The notes: a model not told the origin generated them from the letters alone. Positions 46,515 to 56,766 are shown, counted from the first letter of the stretch. The stretch is DNA of 64,000 nucleotides from Neisseriaceae bacterium (GCA_017991555.1 JAGOQM010000002.1:310001-374000), one strand, 5' to 3'. Numbers and translations: made by a program.

Positions 46515-46803
46515 GATATAAAATCTCCACCGCCTGCGCTAAACGTAAATTAACCACGCCGGGCGTGGCGCCAAAATCGTGAATAAGAATATGGGCCCCA
46601 ATGGGGTGACGACGACAAAATCGGGCCAGAATATGACGCCAGGTTGTTTCAAAGCCATCACTGCCCGTGACCACCTCAATCTCACACCGCCCTTCACCAT
46701 GGGCGGTGATTAAAACTTCTAAATCACCAGAACCGACCACCCCAACGTGGGCATGGCCGCTGACCTTCTCTGTGGCTGGGTGACTATAAGTAAACTGTTC
46801 CAT
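46498..46803 (-). CDS. mdcC: Malonate decarboxylase acyl carrier protein (delta subunit)
   Basis: The 101-residue carrier protein holds the dephospho-CoA-type prosthetic group on which malonyl and acetyl are exchanged. The attachment serine is S25 in GVVGSGDLEVL, the same number as in Klebsiella MdcC. The rest follows the family (CEIEVVTGSDGFETTW, AHILIHDFGATPGVVNLRL). AGGAG lies 10 bases before ATG 46803. It lies between mdcB and the fused mdcDE. Confidence 0.92.
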   Translation of the reverse strand: MEQFTYSHPATEKVSGHAHVGVVGSGDLEVLITAHGEGRCEIEVVTGSDGFETTWRHILARFCRRHPIGAHILIHDFGATPGVVNLRLAQAVEILYHEPST

Positions 46804-46815
46804 ATCCCACTGCTC

Positions 46816-47655
46816 CTAATCGTGTTGTAAAAACATCATCAGCGCCAACAGGTCGGCACTTCCCCCCGGCGACAGCTGCTGGCGCTGGCAGTAAGCGCAC
46901 AGGTGCTGATAGGCGAGCCCACCGCAGAGGGTTTGAACGCCACCATGGCGCAACACCATGGCCGCAAGGTGCTGGACCCTACGTAAGCCCTCAAAGCCGC
47001 CTCTGCCCAATAGGCAGGTGTCGTCTAACTGCGCCATTAACGCCATCAAGGCATTTTGCCAAAGCGCCGTATGAGGCACCCCTAAACCCTGGCTGCGCCC
47101 CAACTCAATCAGGCCATAATCGCGCACCACCGGAAAGCCCCGCTGCGCCTGCCCTAAGGCCCCCACCACGCCATAGCGCGCGCTCAAAGCTTGCCCCCTA
47201 GTTGGCAACGGCCGATGCCCTTCGTCGGCAAAGGCAGCCAGGCGGCCACATTGCAGCAGCAGCCTGTGTGGCGCCCGCTCGATTCCGCTGGCACACACCG
47301 CCACCAGCAGGCCTAAAGCCCAAATTGCCCCCTTGTGGGTATTCACCCCACCCGTTTCGGCCAGCATGCTGGCCTCGGCCCTACGGCCAATCAAGGCCAA
47401 CCGTTCGCGCAGGCGTTGGCTTAAGGCCTGAGCCTGCGCCGCCAGCGCCATATCGTAAAAAGCGGGGTACAAACTACTCGCGCCCTTTAACAGCAAGGCC
47501 ACGTCCATGTCGGTGTGGGCGCCAGATCCACTGGCGTCCACCAGCCCCGGCTTGGGCGTTAATAAAGCCTCTTGCTGTAAGGCCCACACCGCCTTAGCCG
47601 CCAGCTCATGGGCCAAAATTTGCGGCGCCACGCCCGTGCTCAAAAACGACGTCAT
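46816..47655 (-). CDS. mdcB: Triphosphoribosyl-dephospho-CoA synthase
   Basis: MdcB (279 residues, CitG family) makes the precursor of the MdcC prosthetic group from ATP and dephospho-CoA. The motifs seen are LTPKPGLVDASGSGAHTDMD, GGVNTHKGAIWALGLLVA and LSPGGSADLLALMMFL. ATG 47655 has GAGG 4 bases upstream; a TTG at 47664 overlapping the mdcA stop is an alternative. It lies a few bases after mdcA. Confidence 0.92.
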   Translation of the reverse strand: MTSFLSTGVAPQILAHELAAKAVWALQQEALLTPKPGLVDASGSGAHTDMDVALLLKGASSLYPAFYDMALAAQAQALSQRLRERLALIGRRAEASMLAETGGVNTHKGAIWALGLLVAVCASGIERAPHRLLLQCGRLAAFADEGHRPLPTRGQALSARYGVVGALGQAQRGFPVVRDYGLIELGRSQGLGVPHTALWQNALMALMAQLDDTCLLGRGGFEGLRRVQHLAAMVLRHGGVQTLCGGLAYQHLCAYCQRQQLSPGGSADLLALMMFLQHD

Positions 47656-47660
47656 CGGCC

Positions 47661-49301
47661 TCAACCGCCCTGCCTAAACTGTGCCGGCGGCTGGTACAAA
47701 CCGCCTGAATAAGCCACCAGATCGGCCATGTTTCGCGCGGCCAGCAAAGAACGATTGGCCTCGGCACGCGCCACCCCGACGTCCTCAGGGAACGCCACAA
47801 TTCCACGCTGACGTAGGCTTTGCACCTCGGCTTCGGCAATGCCTAAACCCGTGGGCGTGACGCCAGCAACCGCCGCAATGGCCAAGCGCCGCTCGGCTTC
47901 ACCAGTGGTTTTATACAAATAGGCAATCCCTTCTTCGGTCAGTAAATGCGTGGTGTCTTCGCCATAGATCATCACCGGCGTACAGGCTAATCCAGCCTGC
48001 ACCTTCACCGCCTCGGCCTCAAGCGCTGCCACAATCACCGGCTGCTTCTGGGCATCAAAGGTTTCCACCATTTGCACCACCAGCTTACGGCCACGATCGG
48101 CCCCACTGGCCTTGGCCAAGTCTAACCAGGCGGCGGTCGCATGCCGACGCCCACCGGGGTTATGGCCCATATTGGGGGCACCGCCAAAGCCGGTTAGGCG
48201 ACCTTTCGTCACCGTGGAGGAATGGCCTGCCGCATCAATTTGTAAGGAGGACCCGATGAATAAATCCACTGCGTATTGCCCCGCCACCTGACACAGGGTT
48301 CGATTAGAGCGAAGGCTGCCGTCTTGCCCTGTAAAAAACACGTCGGGGCGGGCTCGAATGTAAGCCTCCATCCCCACTTCGGCCCCGAAGCAATGAATGT
48401 TTTGTACCCAGCCCTCTTCAATGGCCGGAATCATGGTCGGGTGCGGATTTAAAGCCCAGTATTGCGCGATTTTGCCTTTAAGACCCAAACGCTCACCGTA
48501 GGTCGGCAGCAACAGTTCGATCGCTGCGGTGTTAAAGCCAATGCCATGATTCAGCGACTGCACCTGATGTTCGGCATAAATGCCCTTAATCGCCATCATG
48601 CCCATCAACACTTGAATGTCGGTGATGTTTTTAGGATCGCGGGTAAACAAGGGCTCCAGTTGATAAGGCTGGTCGGCCACCACGATGACGTCAACCCAAG
48701 ATGCGGGAATGTCGACGCGGGGCAACACGTCTACCACCTCATTCACCTGCACGATGACAATGCCGTTTTTAAACGCCGCCGCCTCGATGAGGGTGGGGGT
48801 TTCTTCGGTGTTAAAACCGGTGTACAAATTACCGTCACGATCGGCCTGATCAGCCGCCACCAGCACCACATGAGGAATGAGGTCAATAAATAAGCGGCCA
48901 TATAATTCGAGATAGGTATGGATGTCGCCTAGGGTCAACACCCCATCCTCAATCATTTGGGCAATCCGTACGCTTTGCCCACCCGCATAGGAAAAATCCA
49001 AACGCGCCGCGATGCCCAGCTCAAACAGGGTTAAATGCTCTGGCCGCGAGACGCTCGACATAATCATGTGGAGGCCAAAAACATTGGCTGGATTGACCGC
49101 CGCCAGCCGCTGGGATAAAAACGAGGCCTGCTTTTGATTGTTGCCTTCCAATACCACTCGATCATAAGGGGCCACCAGCCGCTCCATGACGGTGACGATG
49201 TCATCGGTGTCCACAAACAAGCCCTGCCGTAGCGACGCCACGCGGGCGAGCTTAGCGGCCTTGCGCTGGCGTTGCAGGTCCCACTGTTTCAATGCGCTCA
49301 T
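47661..49301 (-). CDS. mdcA: Malonate decarboxylase alpha subunit (acetyl-ACP:malonate ACP-transferase)
   Basis: MdcA (546 residues) swaps malonate for acetate on MdcC. The sequence follows the family from MSALKQWDLQRQRKAAKL through VDTDDIVTVMERLVAPYDRVVLEGNNQKQ, PRVDIPASWVDVIV, GFNTAAIELLLPTYGERLG and GLTGFGGAPNMGHNPGGRRHAT to LGIAEAEVQSLRQRGIVAFPEDVG. ATG 49301 overlaps the mdcH stop (ATGA), with AAAGGAG 10 bases upstream inside mdcH. It is translationally coupled to mdcH. Confidence 0.94.
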   Translation of the reverse strand: MSALKQWDLQRQRKAAKLARVASLRQGLFVDTDDIVTVMERLVAPYDRVVLEGNNQKQASFLSQRLAAVNPANVFGLHMIMSSVSRPEHLTLFELGIAARLDFSYAGGQSVRIAQMIEDGVLTLGDIHTYLELYGRLFIDLIPHVVLVAADQADRDGNLYTGFNTEETPTLIEAAAFKNGIVIVQVNEVVDVLPRVDIPASWVDVIVVADQPYQLEPLFTRDPKNITDIQVLMGMMAIKGIYAEHQVQSLNHGIGFNTAAIELLLPTYGERLGLKGKIAQYWALNPHPTMIPAIEEGWVQNIHCFGAEVGMEAYIRARPDVFFTGQDGSLRSNRTLCQVAGQYAVDLFIGSSLQIDAAGHSSTVTKGRLTGFGGAPNMGHNPGGRRHATAAWLDLAKASGADRGRKLVVQMVETFDAQKQPVIVAALEAEAVKVQAGLACTPVMIYGEDTTHLLTEEGIAYLYKTTGEAERRLAIAAVAGVTPTGLGIAEAEVQSLRQRGIVAFPEDVGVARAEANRSLLAARNMADLVAYSGGLYQPPAQFRQGG

Positions 49302-50221
49302 TTTGCTGCACTCCTTTTTTGGTACACATACAGTGCGTCCGCCACCCCATATTGCGCTATGGGATACAGCTGTACCTGTGGATGGTGGCGCTGCACCAGT
49401 GGGCTTAATATTTGGCCTGGCGGCAGCTCAAAAAAATGGCGCCCACCCCATTCAACGCAGATGGCCATCATGTCTAACCAACGCACGGGGTAGCGAACGT
49501 TGTCGATGAGGTCTTGCTTAATCAAGGCTGCATCGTGTAACAGGCGCCCAGACACGTTGCTGACGTAGGGCCGCCGAGCAATCCCCAGCGGCAGCCCCTG
49601 CATCTGTAGCGCTAAGGCCGCCACCACCCCCGCCATCAGCGGCGTATGCGAGGGCGTCGGCACGGCCAAACGCTGTGCCCTCACCGCGCCGTGCTTTTTC
49701 GCTTGCCGTATGACGGCATCGATTGCCGCCCAGCAACCAGCGACCGTCCACTGCAAATCGTCATTTTGATTGGCCACATAAACCGGACCATCGGCCTGAA
49801 ACACCTGTACCACAATGGCGGCCACCTGCGCCTGCGGCAGGCCCACCACCACGCCCATGCCATAACCGGTGGGATAGGCCTCTTGCATCAGCTCGGCGCG
49901 CTGCCACACGCAGGTAATGGCCTGAGCAGGCGTGAGCACGCCGGCCGCCACGGCTGCGGCAAAAGCCCCGAGCGAATGCCCGGCCACCACGTTAGGCAAC
50001 CCGCCCTGCGCCTGTAACTCGGTCCAGTTCGACAGCGTCACCAATAACGTACACAGTTGTACGTCCACGGTATTTTGGGGATCAAAGTGTCCGCTTCGGT
50101 AATCTCTACCGGTTAAGGCGCCAACCAGGTCGACATAAGCGGGCGTCGCCGCCGCCAGCATGTGGCGATGTTGCACCCCCTGCCCTGGAAACAACCACAC
50201 GACGCCCTCTACATCCCCCAT
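49298..50221 (-). CDS. mdcH: Malonate decarboxylase malonyl-CoA:ACP transacylase (epsilon subunit)
   Basis: MdcH (307 residues) primes the carrier protein by transferring malonyl from malonyl-CoA. It has the FabD-like fold: WLFPGQGVQHRHML at the start and the nucleophile elbow VVAGHSLGAFAAAVAAG, then VPTPSHTPLM with the catalytic histidine region. AAGGAA is 6 bases before ATG 50221. It is the first gene of this operon, whereas in the Klebsiella and Pseudomonas clusters known to me mdcH lies at the 3' end. Confidence 0.92.
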   Translation of the reverse strand: MGDVEGVVWLFPGQGVQHRHMLAAATPAYVDLVGALTGRDYRSGHFDPQNTVDVQLCTLLVTLSNWTELQAQGGLPNVVAGHSLGAFAAAVAAGVLTPAQAITCVWQRAELMQEAYPTGYGMGVVVGLPQAQVAAIVVQVFQADGPVYVANQNDDLQWTVAGCWAAIDAVIRQAKKHGAVRAQRLAVPTPSHTPLMAGVVAALALQMQGLPLGIARRPYVSNVSGRLLHDAALIKQDLIDNVRYPVRWLDMMAICVEWGGRHFFELPPGQILSPLVQRHHPQVQLYPIAQYGVADALYVYQKRSAAK

Positions 50222-50587
50222 GACTTTTCCTTAATGGCCTGATTTACGCTGGGTGCGCCATGCGCGCAGAGCCGTTGGCGGCCTTTGCTCAGTCCTGCTT
50301 ATTCGCCCTGCCGCCAGCACATCCTTCACCCCACTATTAACGACAAAAGCATAAAAAACCAGTCATTTAGGCCTCATGCATCGATATAGTGCTATTTTGT
50401 GACCAACAAACACACAAACCCTCCACTTTAAATAAAAAATAAACAATCTAAAACAATGAGTTAATTGAATTTTATCTTTACAAAACCAAACAACCATGCA
50501 TTAATAAAAAACCCAATGACATTTAAATGCCACTGGGTCTAAAACAGCCACCATAAAATTAACCACCACTACTTCAAGGAGCGCGTC
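50222..50587. promoter_or_regulatory. Divergent mdcH-madL control region with a 28-bp imperfect palindrome
   Basis: This AT-rich region separates the minus-strand mdc genes from madLM and should hold both promoters. At 50511-50538, ACCCAATGACATTT / AAATGCCACTGGGT form an inverted repeat with 12 of 14 positions paired, centred on TTTAAA. It is large enough for a dimeric regulator, or could form an RNA hairpin in the madL leader. No gene is seen here. Confidence 0.55.
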
Positions 50588-50944
50588 ATGGTCATTTACG
50601 GCGTCGCCATTCTGGCAGCCTGCATGCTCATCGGCCTAATGGCTGGCGATTTCCTGGGATTCATCTTTGGCATTAACACCAACGTCGGCGGCATTGGTTT
50701 GGCCATGATTTTTCTGGTTTTGGCGACCGACTATGCCAATAAGCGGCGGCTATTTTCCGTCGTCACCCAGCGCGGTTTAGAATTTTGGGGCGCTATGTAC
50801 ATCCCGATCGTGGTGGCGATGGCCGCCACCCAGAATGTGGCGGGCGCACTAGATGGTGGCGCCTTGGCCATTATGGCGGGGCTGGTGGCCACCGTGGCCT
50901 CGTGGCTGTTGGTGCCGTTGCTAAGCCGGCCCCAGCGCCGTTAG
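50588..50944 (+). CDS. madL: Malonate transporter subunit MadL
   Basis: MadL (118 residues, about four membrane segments) is the small partner of the sodium-dependent MadLM malonate carrier known from Malonomonas rubra. The sequence fits: MVIYGVAILAACMLIGLMAGDFLG, GINTNVGGIGLAMIFLVLATDY, FWGAMYIPIVVAMAATQNV. AAGGAG lies 8 bases before the ATG. It is 15 bases before madM. Confidence 0.92.
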   Translation: MVIYGVAILAACMLIGLMAGDFLGFIFGINTNVGGIGLAMIFLVLATDYANKRRLFSVVTQRGLEFWGAMYIPIVVAMAATQNVAGALDGGALAIMAGLVATVASWLLVPLLSRPQRR

Positions 50945-50959
50945 TTAAGGAACCCCATC

Positions 50960-51727
50960 GTGCTAGAAAACGTCACCCAAATCTTTGTCAGCAATGGCTT
51001 AATCACCTCTTTTGCCCTCATCGGCATGGTGATGTACGTGGCCGTAATGCTGTCCAACCACCTCACCCGTGGCCGCATTCATGGCTCTGCCATCGCCATC
51101 ATGATTGGCCTTGCTCTAGCCTATTGGGGTGGCAGCCAATCGGCAGGCACCCGAGGTTTGGCCGACATTGGCATTTTTACCGGCATTGGTCTGATGGGCG
51201 GGGGCATGCTGCGTGACTTTGCGATTATATCGACGGCCTATGGCGCCAGCTTTAGCGAGATAAAAAAGGCTGGTGCCAGCGGCGTCATCGCGCTTTTTGT
51301 GGGCATTTTACTGTCGTTTGTGTGCGGCGTGGCCGTGGCCTACGCCTTTGGTTATCGCGATGCGGTCAGCCTCACCACCATCGGCGGTGGGGCCGTCACC
51401 TACATTGTTGGCCCTGTCGCCGGTACCGCCCTAGGCGCCAGCTCGGATGTTTTGACCATCAGCATTGCGGCAGGCCTGATTAAATCCATATTAACCATGA
51501 TTGGCACGCCCATCGTGGCCAAATACATCGGCCTCAATAATCCGCGCGCGGCCATGGTCTATGGCGGCCTATTGGGCACCACCAGCGGCGTCACGGCGGG
51601 CCTGGCCGCTACCGACCCGAAGCTGGTGCCTTACGGCGCCGTGACGGCCACATTTTATACAGGCCTGGGCCTGCTGTTGGTGCCCTCAGTGCTGTATTTG
51701 GCGACCGCCTGGCTGTTTCAAGCCTAA
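50960..51727 (+). CDS. madM: Malonate transporter subunit MadM
   Basis: MadM (255 residues, about 7-8 membrane segments) is the larger subunit of the malonate carrier. Family features include LSNHLTRGRIHGSAIAIMIGLAL, KAGASGVIALFVGI, GGGAVTYIVGPVAGTALGASSDV and LGTTSGVTAGLAATDPKLVPYGAVTA. The start codon is GTG 50960 with AAGGAA 9 bases upstream. It is cotranscribed with madL, supplying substrate for the divergent mdc operon. Confidence 0.92.
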   Translation: MLENVTQIFVSNGLITSFALIGMVMYVAVMLSNHLTRGRIHGSAIAIMIGLALAYWGGSQSAGTRGLADIGIFTGIGLMGGGMLRDFAIISTAYGASFSEIKKAGASGVIALFVGILLSFVCGVAVAYAFGYRDAVSLTTIGGGAVTYIVGPVAGTALGASSDVLTISIAAGLIKSILTMIGTPIVAKYIGLNNPRAAMVYGGLLGTTSGVTAGLAATDPKLVPYGAVTATFYTGLGLLLVPSVLYLATAWLFQA

Positions 51728-51776
51728 TGGCATAGCCATCTCACCCTCTATACCCTAACCCTCAAGGCCAGCCCGC

Positions 51777-52139
51777 ATGAGCACCAACATCCTATACAAC
51801 ACGGCCGTCGAAGCCACCCTGTCCGTCATTGGCGGCAAATGGAAACCGGTCATTCTGTTTCATTTGAGCTTGGGCAACAAGCGTAGCTCTGAACTACAGC
51901 GGCTACTGCCCACAATGTCGCAGAAGGTCTTAACCCAACAGTTACGACGCCTAACCCACGACGGCATCATTATCCGCATCGACCATCACGAAAGCCCACT
52001 TAGGGTCGAATACACCCTGAGTGAGTTTGGCATGACCCTCAAACCGCTGCTGCGTGCCATGTGCCAATGGGGGGATGACTACCTTCGTCACGCCCATGGC
52101 GCCGACGCCACGGTGCGCTTCGCAGCGACACCGCCATAA
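51777..52139 (+). CDS. HxlR-family transcriptional regulator
   Basis: The 120-residue winged-helix regulator follows the HxlR pattern: VEATLSVIGGKWKPVILFHL, LQRLLPTMSQKVLTQQLRRL, the wing RVEYTLSEFGMTL and MCQWGDDYL. The redox-sensing N-terminal cysteine of HypR/YodB-type members is absent. It lies 49 bases after madM, so it may regulate malonate genes. It is convergent with the interrupted reductase gene, another frequent partner of HxlR regulators. Confidence 0.88.
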   Translation: MSTNILYNTAVEATLSVIGGKWKPVILFHLSLGNKRSSELQRLLPTMSQKVLTQQLRRLTHDGIIIRIDHHESPLRVEYTLSEFGMTLKPLLRAMCQWGDDYLRHAHGADATVRFAATPP

Positions 52140-52153
52140 ACCCAGCCGATGAC

Positions 52154-53215
52154 CTAAGGAATAAGCCGCCGCTGGCGATAATCATCAAACAGGCGAAAAA
52201 ACATCGTTGGGGTGTCCACAAACTCATGAAACCCGGCTAGATGCGCCTTATTATTGTCGCCAAACATATCGTAATCCCACGACATCACCGCATCCGCAAA
52301 GGCCCACGAAGACACGGCTGCATAAGGTAAATCAACTAGGTCATACTTTTGCTGCATGGCCGCCCACAGCGTTGCCTTATCCGCCATAATCACCTGCAGC
52401 GACATCGGCAGCGGCGGGGCAACTGGCATCTAAAAGTAATCGGCGAGCTGAGGCCATAGTTCACGCCAGCGAAATAAATCACCATTATTAAGGTTGTAAA
52501 CCTGATTGGCGGCCTTAGGCTCGGTCACCGCCCACAGCATGCCCTTGGCCAAGAGGGTCGCATCCGACACTTCCAGCAGGCGATCATAGGCCCCTGGTTG
52601 GCCAGGAAAACGCAGTGGCAGCCCCAGTTCTTTCGACATAGCGGCATATTGCGCAATGGCCATCACCAGATTCATCGGCACACCGCTGGCAAAGCCGCAC
52701 ACCACCGATGGCCGTAATGCCGTCCAAGCCCACCCTGCCTGACGTTGCCGCTGCATTAAAAACTGCTGCTGGTCCAAATTAAACTCGGGCGGCATATGAT
52801 CGGCATCAGACTCACGAGCGGGGGTCTTAAAGGGGCCTAAATGCGCACCATAGGCCTTATAGCCCTGCATCAATAAAACGTGCTGTAGGCTTTTAGCAAC
52901 TGGCTCAATCGCGTCCATCACGTTCACCAACATGGCCAGATTGGGTGCCACTAGCTCGGCCCAGCTTTGACGATCCTGATAGGCCGCATAAAACACGTGC
53001 GTGACGCTGGTTAAGGCACTCAGTTCACACAGCGTGGCTTCACGGTCCAACAAATCAACGGCCATGTATCGCACCCGGCCACGAGACTCGCCGGCACGGC
53101 GCGACACGCCAATCACCTGCCAGTCACTCTGTTGGCTTAACACCTCGATTAAATTGCCGCCAATGATGCCGTGAGCGCCAATCACCAAGGCCACTTTTTG
53201 TGGTAATAAAGACAT
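52154..53215 (-). pseudogene. PRISE-type NAD(P)-dependent reductase gene interrupted by one in-frame TAG
   Basis: One reading frame runs from ATG 53215 (AAGGAG upstream) to 52154, broken only by TAG at 52432-52430 (codon 262 of about 353). The part before the stop is an extended SDR domain: VALVIGAHGIIGGNL at the start, LLMQGYKAYGAH, and RPSVVCGFA. The codons after the stop continue the same fold without loss: APPLPMSLQ, VSSWAFADAVMSWDYDMF, ending in RLFDDYRQRR. This is the usual length and order for iridoid-synthase/progesterone-5-beta-reductase-like proteins. The ATG right after the TAG has no ribosome-binding site. Either a young pseudogene or UAG read-through. Confidence 0.8.
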
Positions 53216-53334
53216 ACAATACTCCTTCGCTTTAGGTTGTGAAGCAACAAGAGCAGAGTATGACATCTGGCACTATAGCTGAACATTAGGCACTTTGAGG
53301 TGCCTATCTTGTCGTGCCGCCTAGTTCAAGCCAA

Positions 53335-53359
53335 TAAAAAGCCCGCCTATCGGCGGGCT
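53335..53359 (-). terminator. Terminator of the first amino-acid-binding lipoprotein gene
   Basis: AGCCCGCC (53340-53347) pairs with GGCGGGCT (53352-53359) over a 4-base loop. On the minus strand a T tract follows. Confidence 0.85.
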
Positions 53360-53382
53360 ATCTGATACAGGCTAATGGCGCG

Positions 53383-54174
53383 CTAATCCTTAAACCAGGT
53401 TTCGTGAATCCTGTCGTAGGTGCCGTTGTTACGGATGGCCTGAAGGCCATCATTCAGTTCTTCCACTAAGTCGTCGCGCCCCAATTTAACCGCAAAACCA
53501 TAATGCTCTTTTTCAAAGCCTTCATCAATCATGGTCCGCATCTTGGCATCTGGGTTATGTGTAATGAAGTTTTGCACCACGCCATTGTCGCCAACCGTGG
53601 CGGCCACCCCGCCGGCCATCAGCTCTTTAAGCGCTAGGGGCAAGCTGTCTAAACGCTTAATCAAGGTGCTGGTTTTGCCCTGCACGTCTTGCATGACTAA
53701 GTCACCGGTGGTGCCGGTTTGTACCGACACGGTTTTGTCTTTCAAATCCGCCAGGCCGTTAATGTCGGTATTGCCTTCGGGCACGGCAATCATCTGCGTG
53801 GCTTCAAAATAAGGATCAGAAAAAGCCATCACCTGTTCACGCTCGGGGGTAATGGTCACGCTGGCTAAAACAATGTCGCTGTCGCCACGGTCGAGTGTGG
53901 CAAAAATACCTTCCCAAGGACTGCTTTTAAACACCAGCTGAACGCCGGCCTCATCGGCAATCGCCTGCAGCAGGTCTTTAGAAAACCCAACAATTTCGCC
54001 TTTTTCATTCTGATACTCAAATGGGGCATAGGTCGCATCCACGGCCACTTGATACACTGGGGCCTGTTCGGTGCCGGCCTGTTCGCTGCTGGCGTCTTTC
54101 TGTCCGCACGCGCTTAAACCCATGGCGCTCATGGCCATCACCGTCGCCCACCCTTTTTTTGACAACCAATTCAT
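53383..54174 (-). CDS. Amino-acid ABC transporter substrate-binding lipoprotein (paralogue 1)
   Basis: The 263-residue protein has a lipoprotein signal peptide (lipobox LSAC, C23) and a family-3 periplasmic binding domain: VDATYAPFEYQNEKGEIVGFSKDLL, FATLDRGDSDIVLASVTITPER and VQTGTTGDLVMQ. These are features of basic/polar amino-acid binding proteins of the ArtJ/HisJ/GlnH type. It lies 114 bases after a close paralogue in the same direction. No permease or ATPase gene is adjacent, so it must share a transporter encoded elsewhere. Confidence 0.9.
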   Translation of the reverse strand: MNWLSKKGWATVMAMSAMGLSACGQKDASSEQAGTEQAPVYQVAVDATYAPFEYQNEKGEIVGFSKDLLQAIADEAGVQLVFKSSPWEGIFATLDRGDSDIVLASVTITPEREQVMAFSDPYFEATQMIAVPEGNTDINGLADLKDKTVSVQTGTTGDLVMQDVQGKTSTLIKRLDSLPLALKELMAGGVAATVGDNGVVQNFITHNPDAKMRTMIDEGFEKEHYGFAVKLGRDDLVEELNDGLQAIRNNGTYDRIHETWFKD

Positions 54175-54253
54175 CTGCTTCTCCTTTATTTGTTATGTTG
54201 AATCGATACTGGCTGGCGATGCCCCTAGCACTGACACCCATAAGCACCGCCAT

Positions 54254-54274
54254 AAAAAACCCGCCGGAGCGGGT
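54254..54274 (-). terminator. Terminator of the second amino-acid-binding lipoprotein gene
   Basis: ACCCGC (54259-54264) and GCGGGT (54269-54274) pair over a CGGA loop. Six A residues at 54254-54259 give a T tract on the minus strand. Each paralogue thus has its own terminator. Confidence 0.8.
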
Positions 54275-54288
54275 CTGGTTAAGGCTGG

Positions 54289-55092
54289 TTACTGAGCACT
54301 AAACCATTCTGCGTAAATCTTATCGTAGGTGCCATCCGCACGAATGCCTTGTAGCCCTTCGTTGATTTTATCGGCCAGATCTTGACGGCCCTTTTTCACC
54401 ACAAAGCCATAATGCTCTTTTTCAAAGTCCGCATCCACGATCACTTTCAAATTGGCATCAGGGTTATTGTTAATGAAGTTTTGCATCACGCCGTTGTCCC
54501 CCACCGAGGCCACAACGCCACCGGCCAAGAGCTCTTTCAAAGCCAAAGGCATGCTTTCGAAGCGTTTAATCTGGGTACTGGTTTTACCCTGCAACTTCTG
54601 CATCACCAAGTCGCCGGTGGTCCCGTTTTGAACCGACACGGTTTTGTCTTTCAAATCGTTGAGGCCGGTGACGTCACCGGCTTTTTCTGACACCGCTATC
54701 ATTTGCGTGGCCTCAAAATAAGGCTCAGAAAAGGTCATGGTTTGCTGGCGCTCGGGCGTGATGGTCACGCTGGCCAACACAATGTCGCGATCGCCCTGCT
54801 CTAGGGTGGCGAAAATACCTTCCCATGGATTGGGCACAAAGTCGACCTTAATGCCAGCTTTGTCGGCCACCGCTTGCAAGACGTCTTTAGAGAAGCCAAT
54901 GACTTGGCCTTTGTCATCCTGATATTCAAACGGCGCATAGGCAGCATCAACGGCGACCTTATACACGGTGGCATCGGCGCCAGCGCTTGGCTCAGTTGGC
55001 GCGGCCTCATCGGCTTTAGGCGAACAGGCGCTTAACGTCAGCGCGCCCGCCGTTAAGGCCACCAACCATGCTTTTTTGGTAAATAGGAACAT
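54289..55092 (-). CDS. Amino-acid ABC transporter substrate-binding lipoprotein (paralogue 2)
   Basis: The 267-residue protein starts at ATG 55092, with GAGGAG 5 bases upstream; the frame extends to 55110. Signal peptide with lipobox LSAC (about C23), then an Ala/Glu-rich linker and the same binding domain as its neighbour: VDAAYAPFEYQDDKGQVIGFSKDVL, VLASVTITPERQQTM, VQNGTTGDLVMQ. The two proteins are alike along nearly the whole length, a tandem duplication with some divergence in the ligand region (FVPNPWEGIF against FKSSPWEGIF). Confidence 0.9.
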   Translation of the reverse strand: MFLFTKKAWLVALTAGALTLSACSPKADEAAPTEPSAGADATVYKVAVDAAYAPFEYQDDKGQVIGFSKDVLQAVADKAGIKVDFVPNPWEGIFATLEQGDRDIVLASVTITPERQQTMTFSEPYFEATQMIAVSEKAGDVTGLNDLKDKTVSVQNGTTGDLVMQKLQGKTSTQIKRFESMPLALKELLAGGVVASVGDNGVMQNFINNNPDANLKVIVDADFEKEHYGFVVKKGRQDLADKINEGLQGIRADGTYDKIYAEWFSAQ

Positions 55093-55425
55093 ACGTTTCT
55101 CCTCATTCATAGGGCTTGTTATTGGGGGTTTTTAGGTCAAACCCACCTTCTTTTAACGGGTGCTGCTCAGCATCACGATGACACTGTAGCACCAATATAC
55201 CTAAAAAAAAGCGTCTGTTGCCAATTATTTAATGTCTATGCGCTAAAAACATCAATAAAATGGGAGAGCCCCATCGTCACCCGGAGGTTTGTCCTTTCAA
55301 TCCCATGAAAGCAACAGCGTGGCCAACAATCCTAAGATCTACAGCCGCCCCATCCGCTTTAAAGCATTATGCCCTTCATACCCGACCAGAGCGCACGCCT
55401 TTAAGCCACCCTCACGCCATAAAAA
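55093..55425. other. Intergenic region between the binding-protein genes and purA
   Basis: No supported gene; a plus-strand 65-codon frame (55260-55457) lacks a ribosome-binding site and overlaps the purA terminator. The promoter of the binding-protein gene at 55092 should lie in the AT-rich part near 55190-55260. Confidence 0.4.
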
Positions 55426-55451
55426 AAGCCACACCGCTTAGGGTGTGGCTT
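55421..55451 (-). terminator. Terminator of hisZ-purA
   Basis: AAGCCACACC (55426-55435) pairs with GGTGTGGCTT (55442-55451). Seven A residues at 55421-55427 give a T tract on the minus strand. Confidence 0.85.
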
Positions 55452-55470
55452 ACTTAACGCGCGTGCTTAA

Positions 55471-56766
<1,296 letters not shown>

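Noticed and set aside
55260..55457. 65-codon plus-strand frame as a gene
   Set aside because: It has no ribosome-binding site and runs into the purA terminator.
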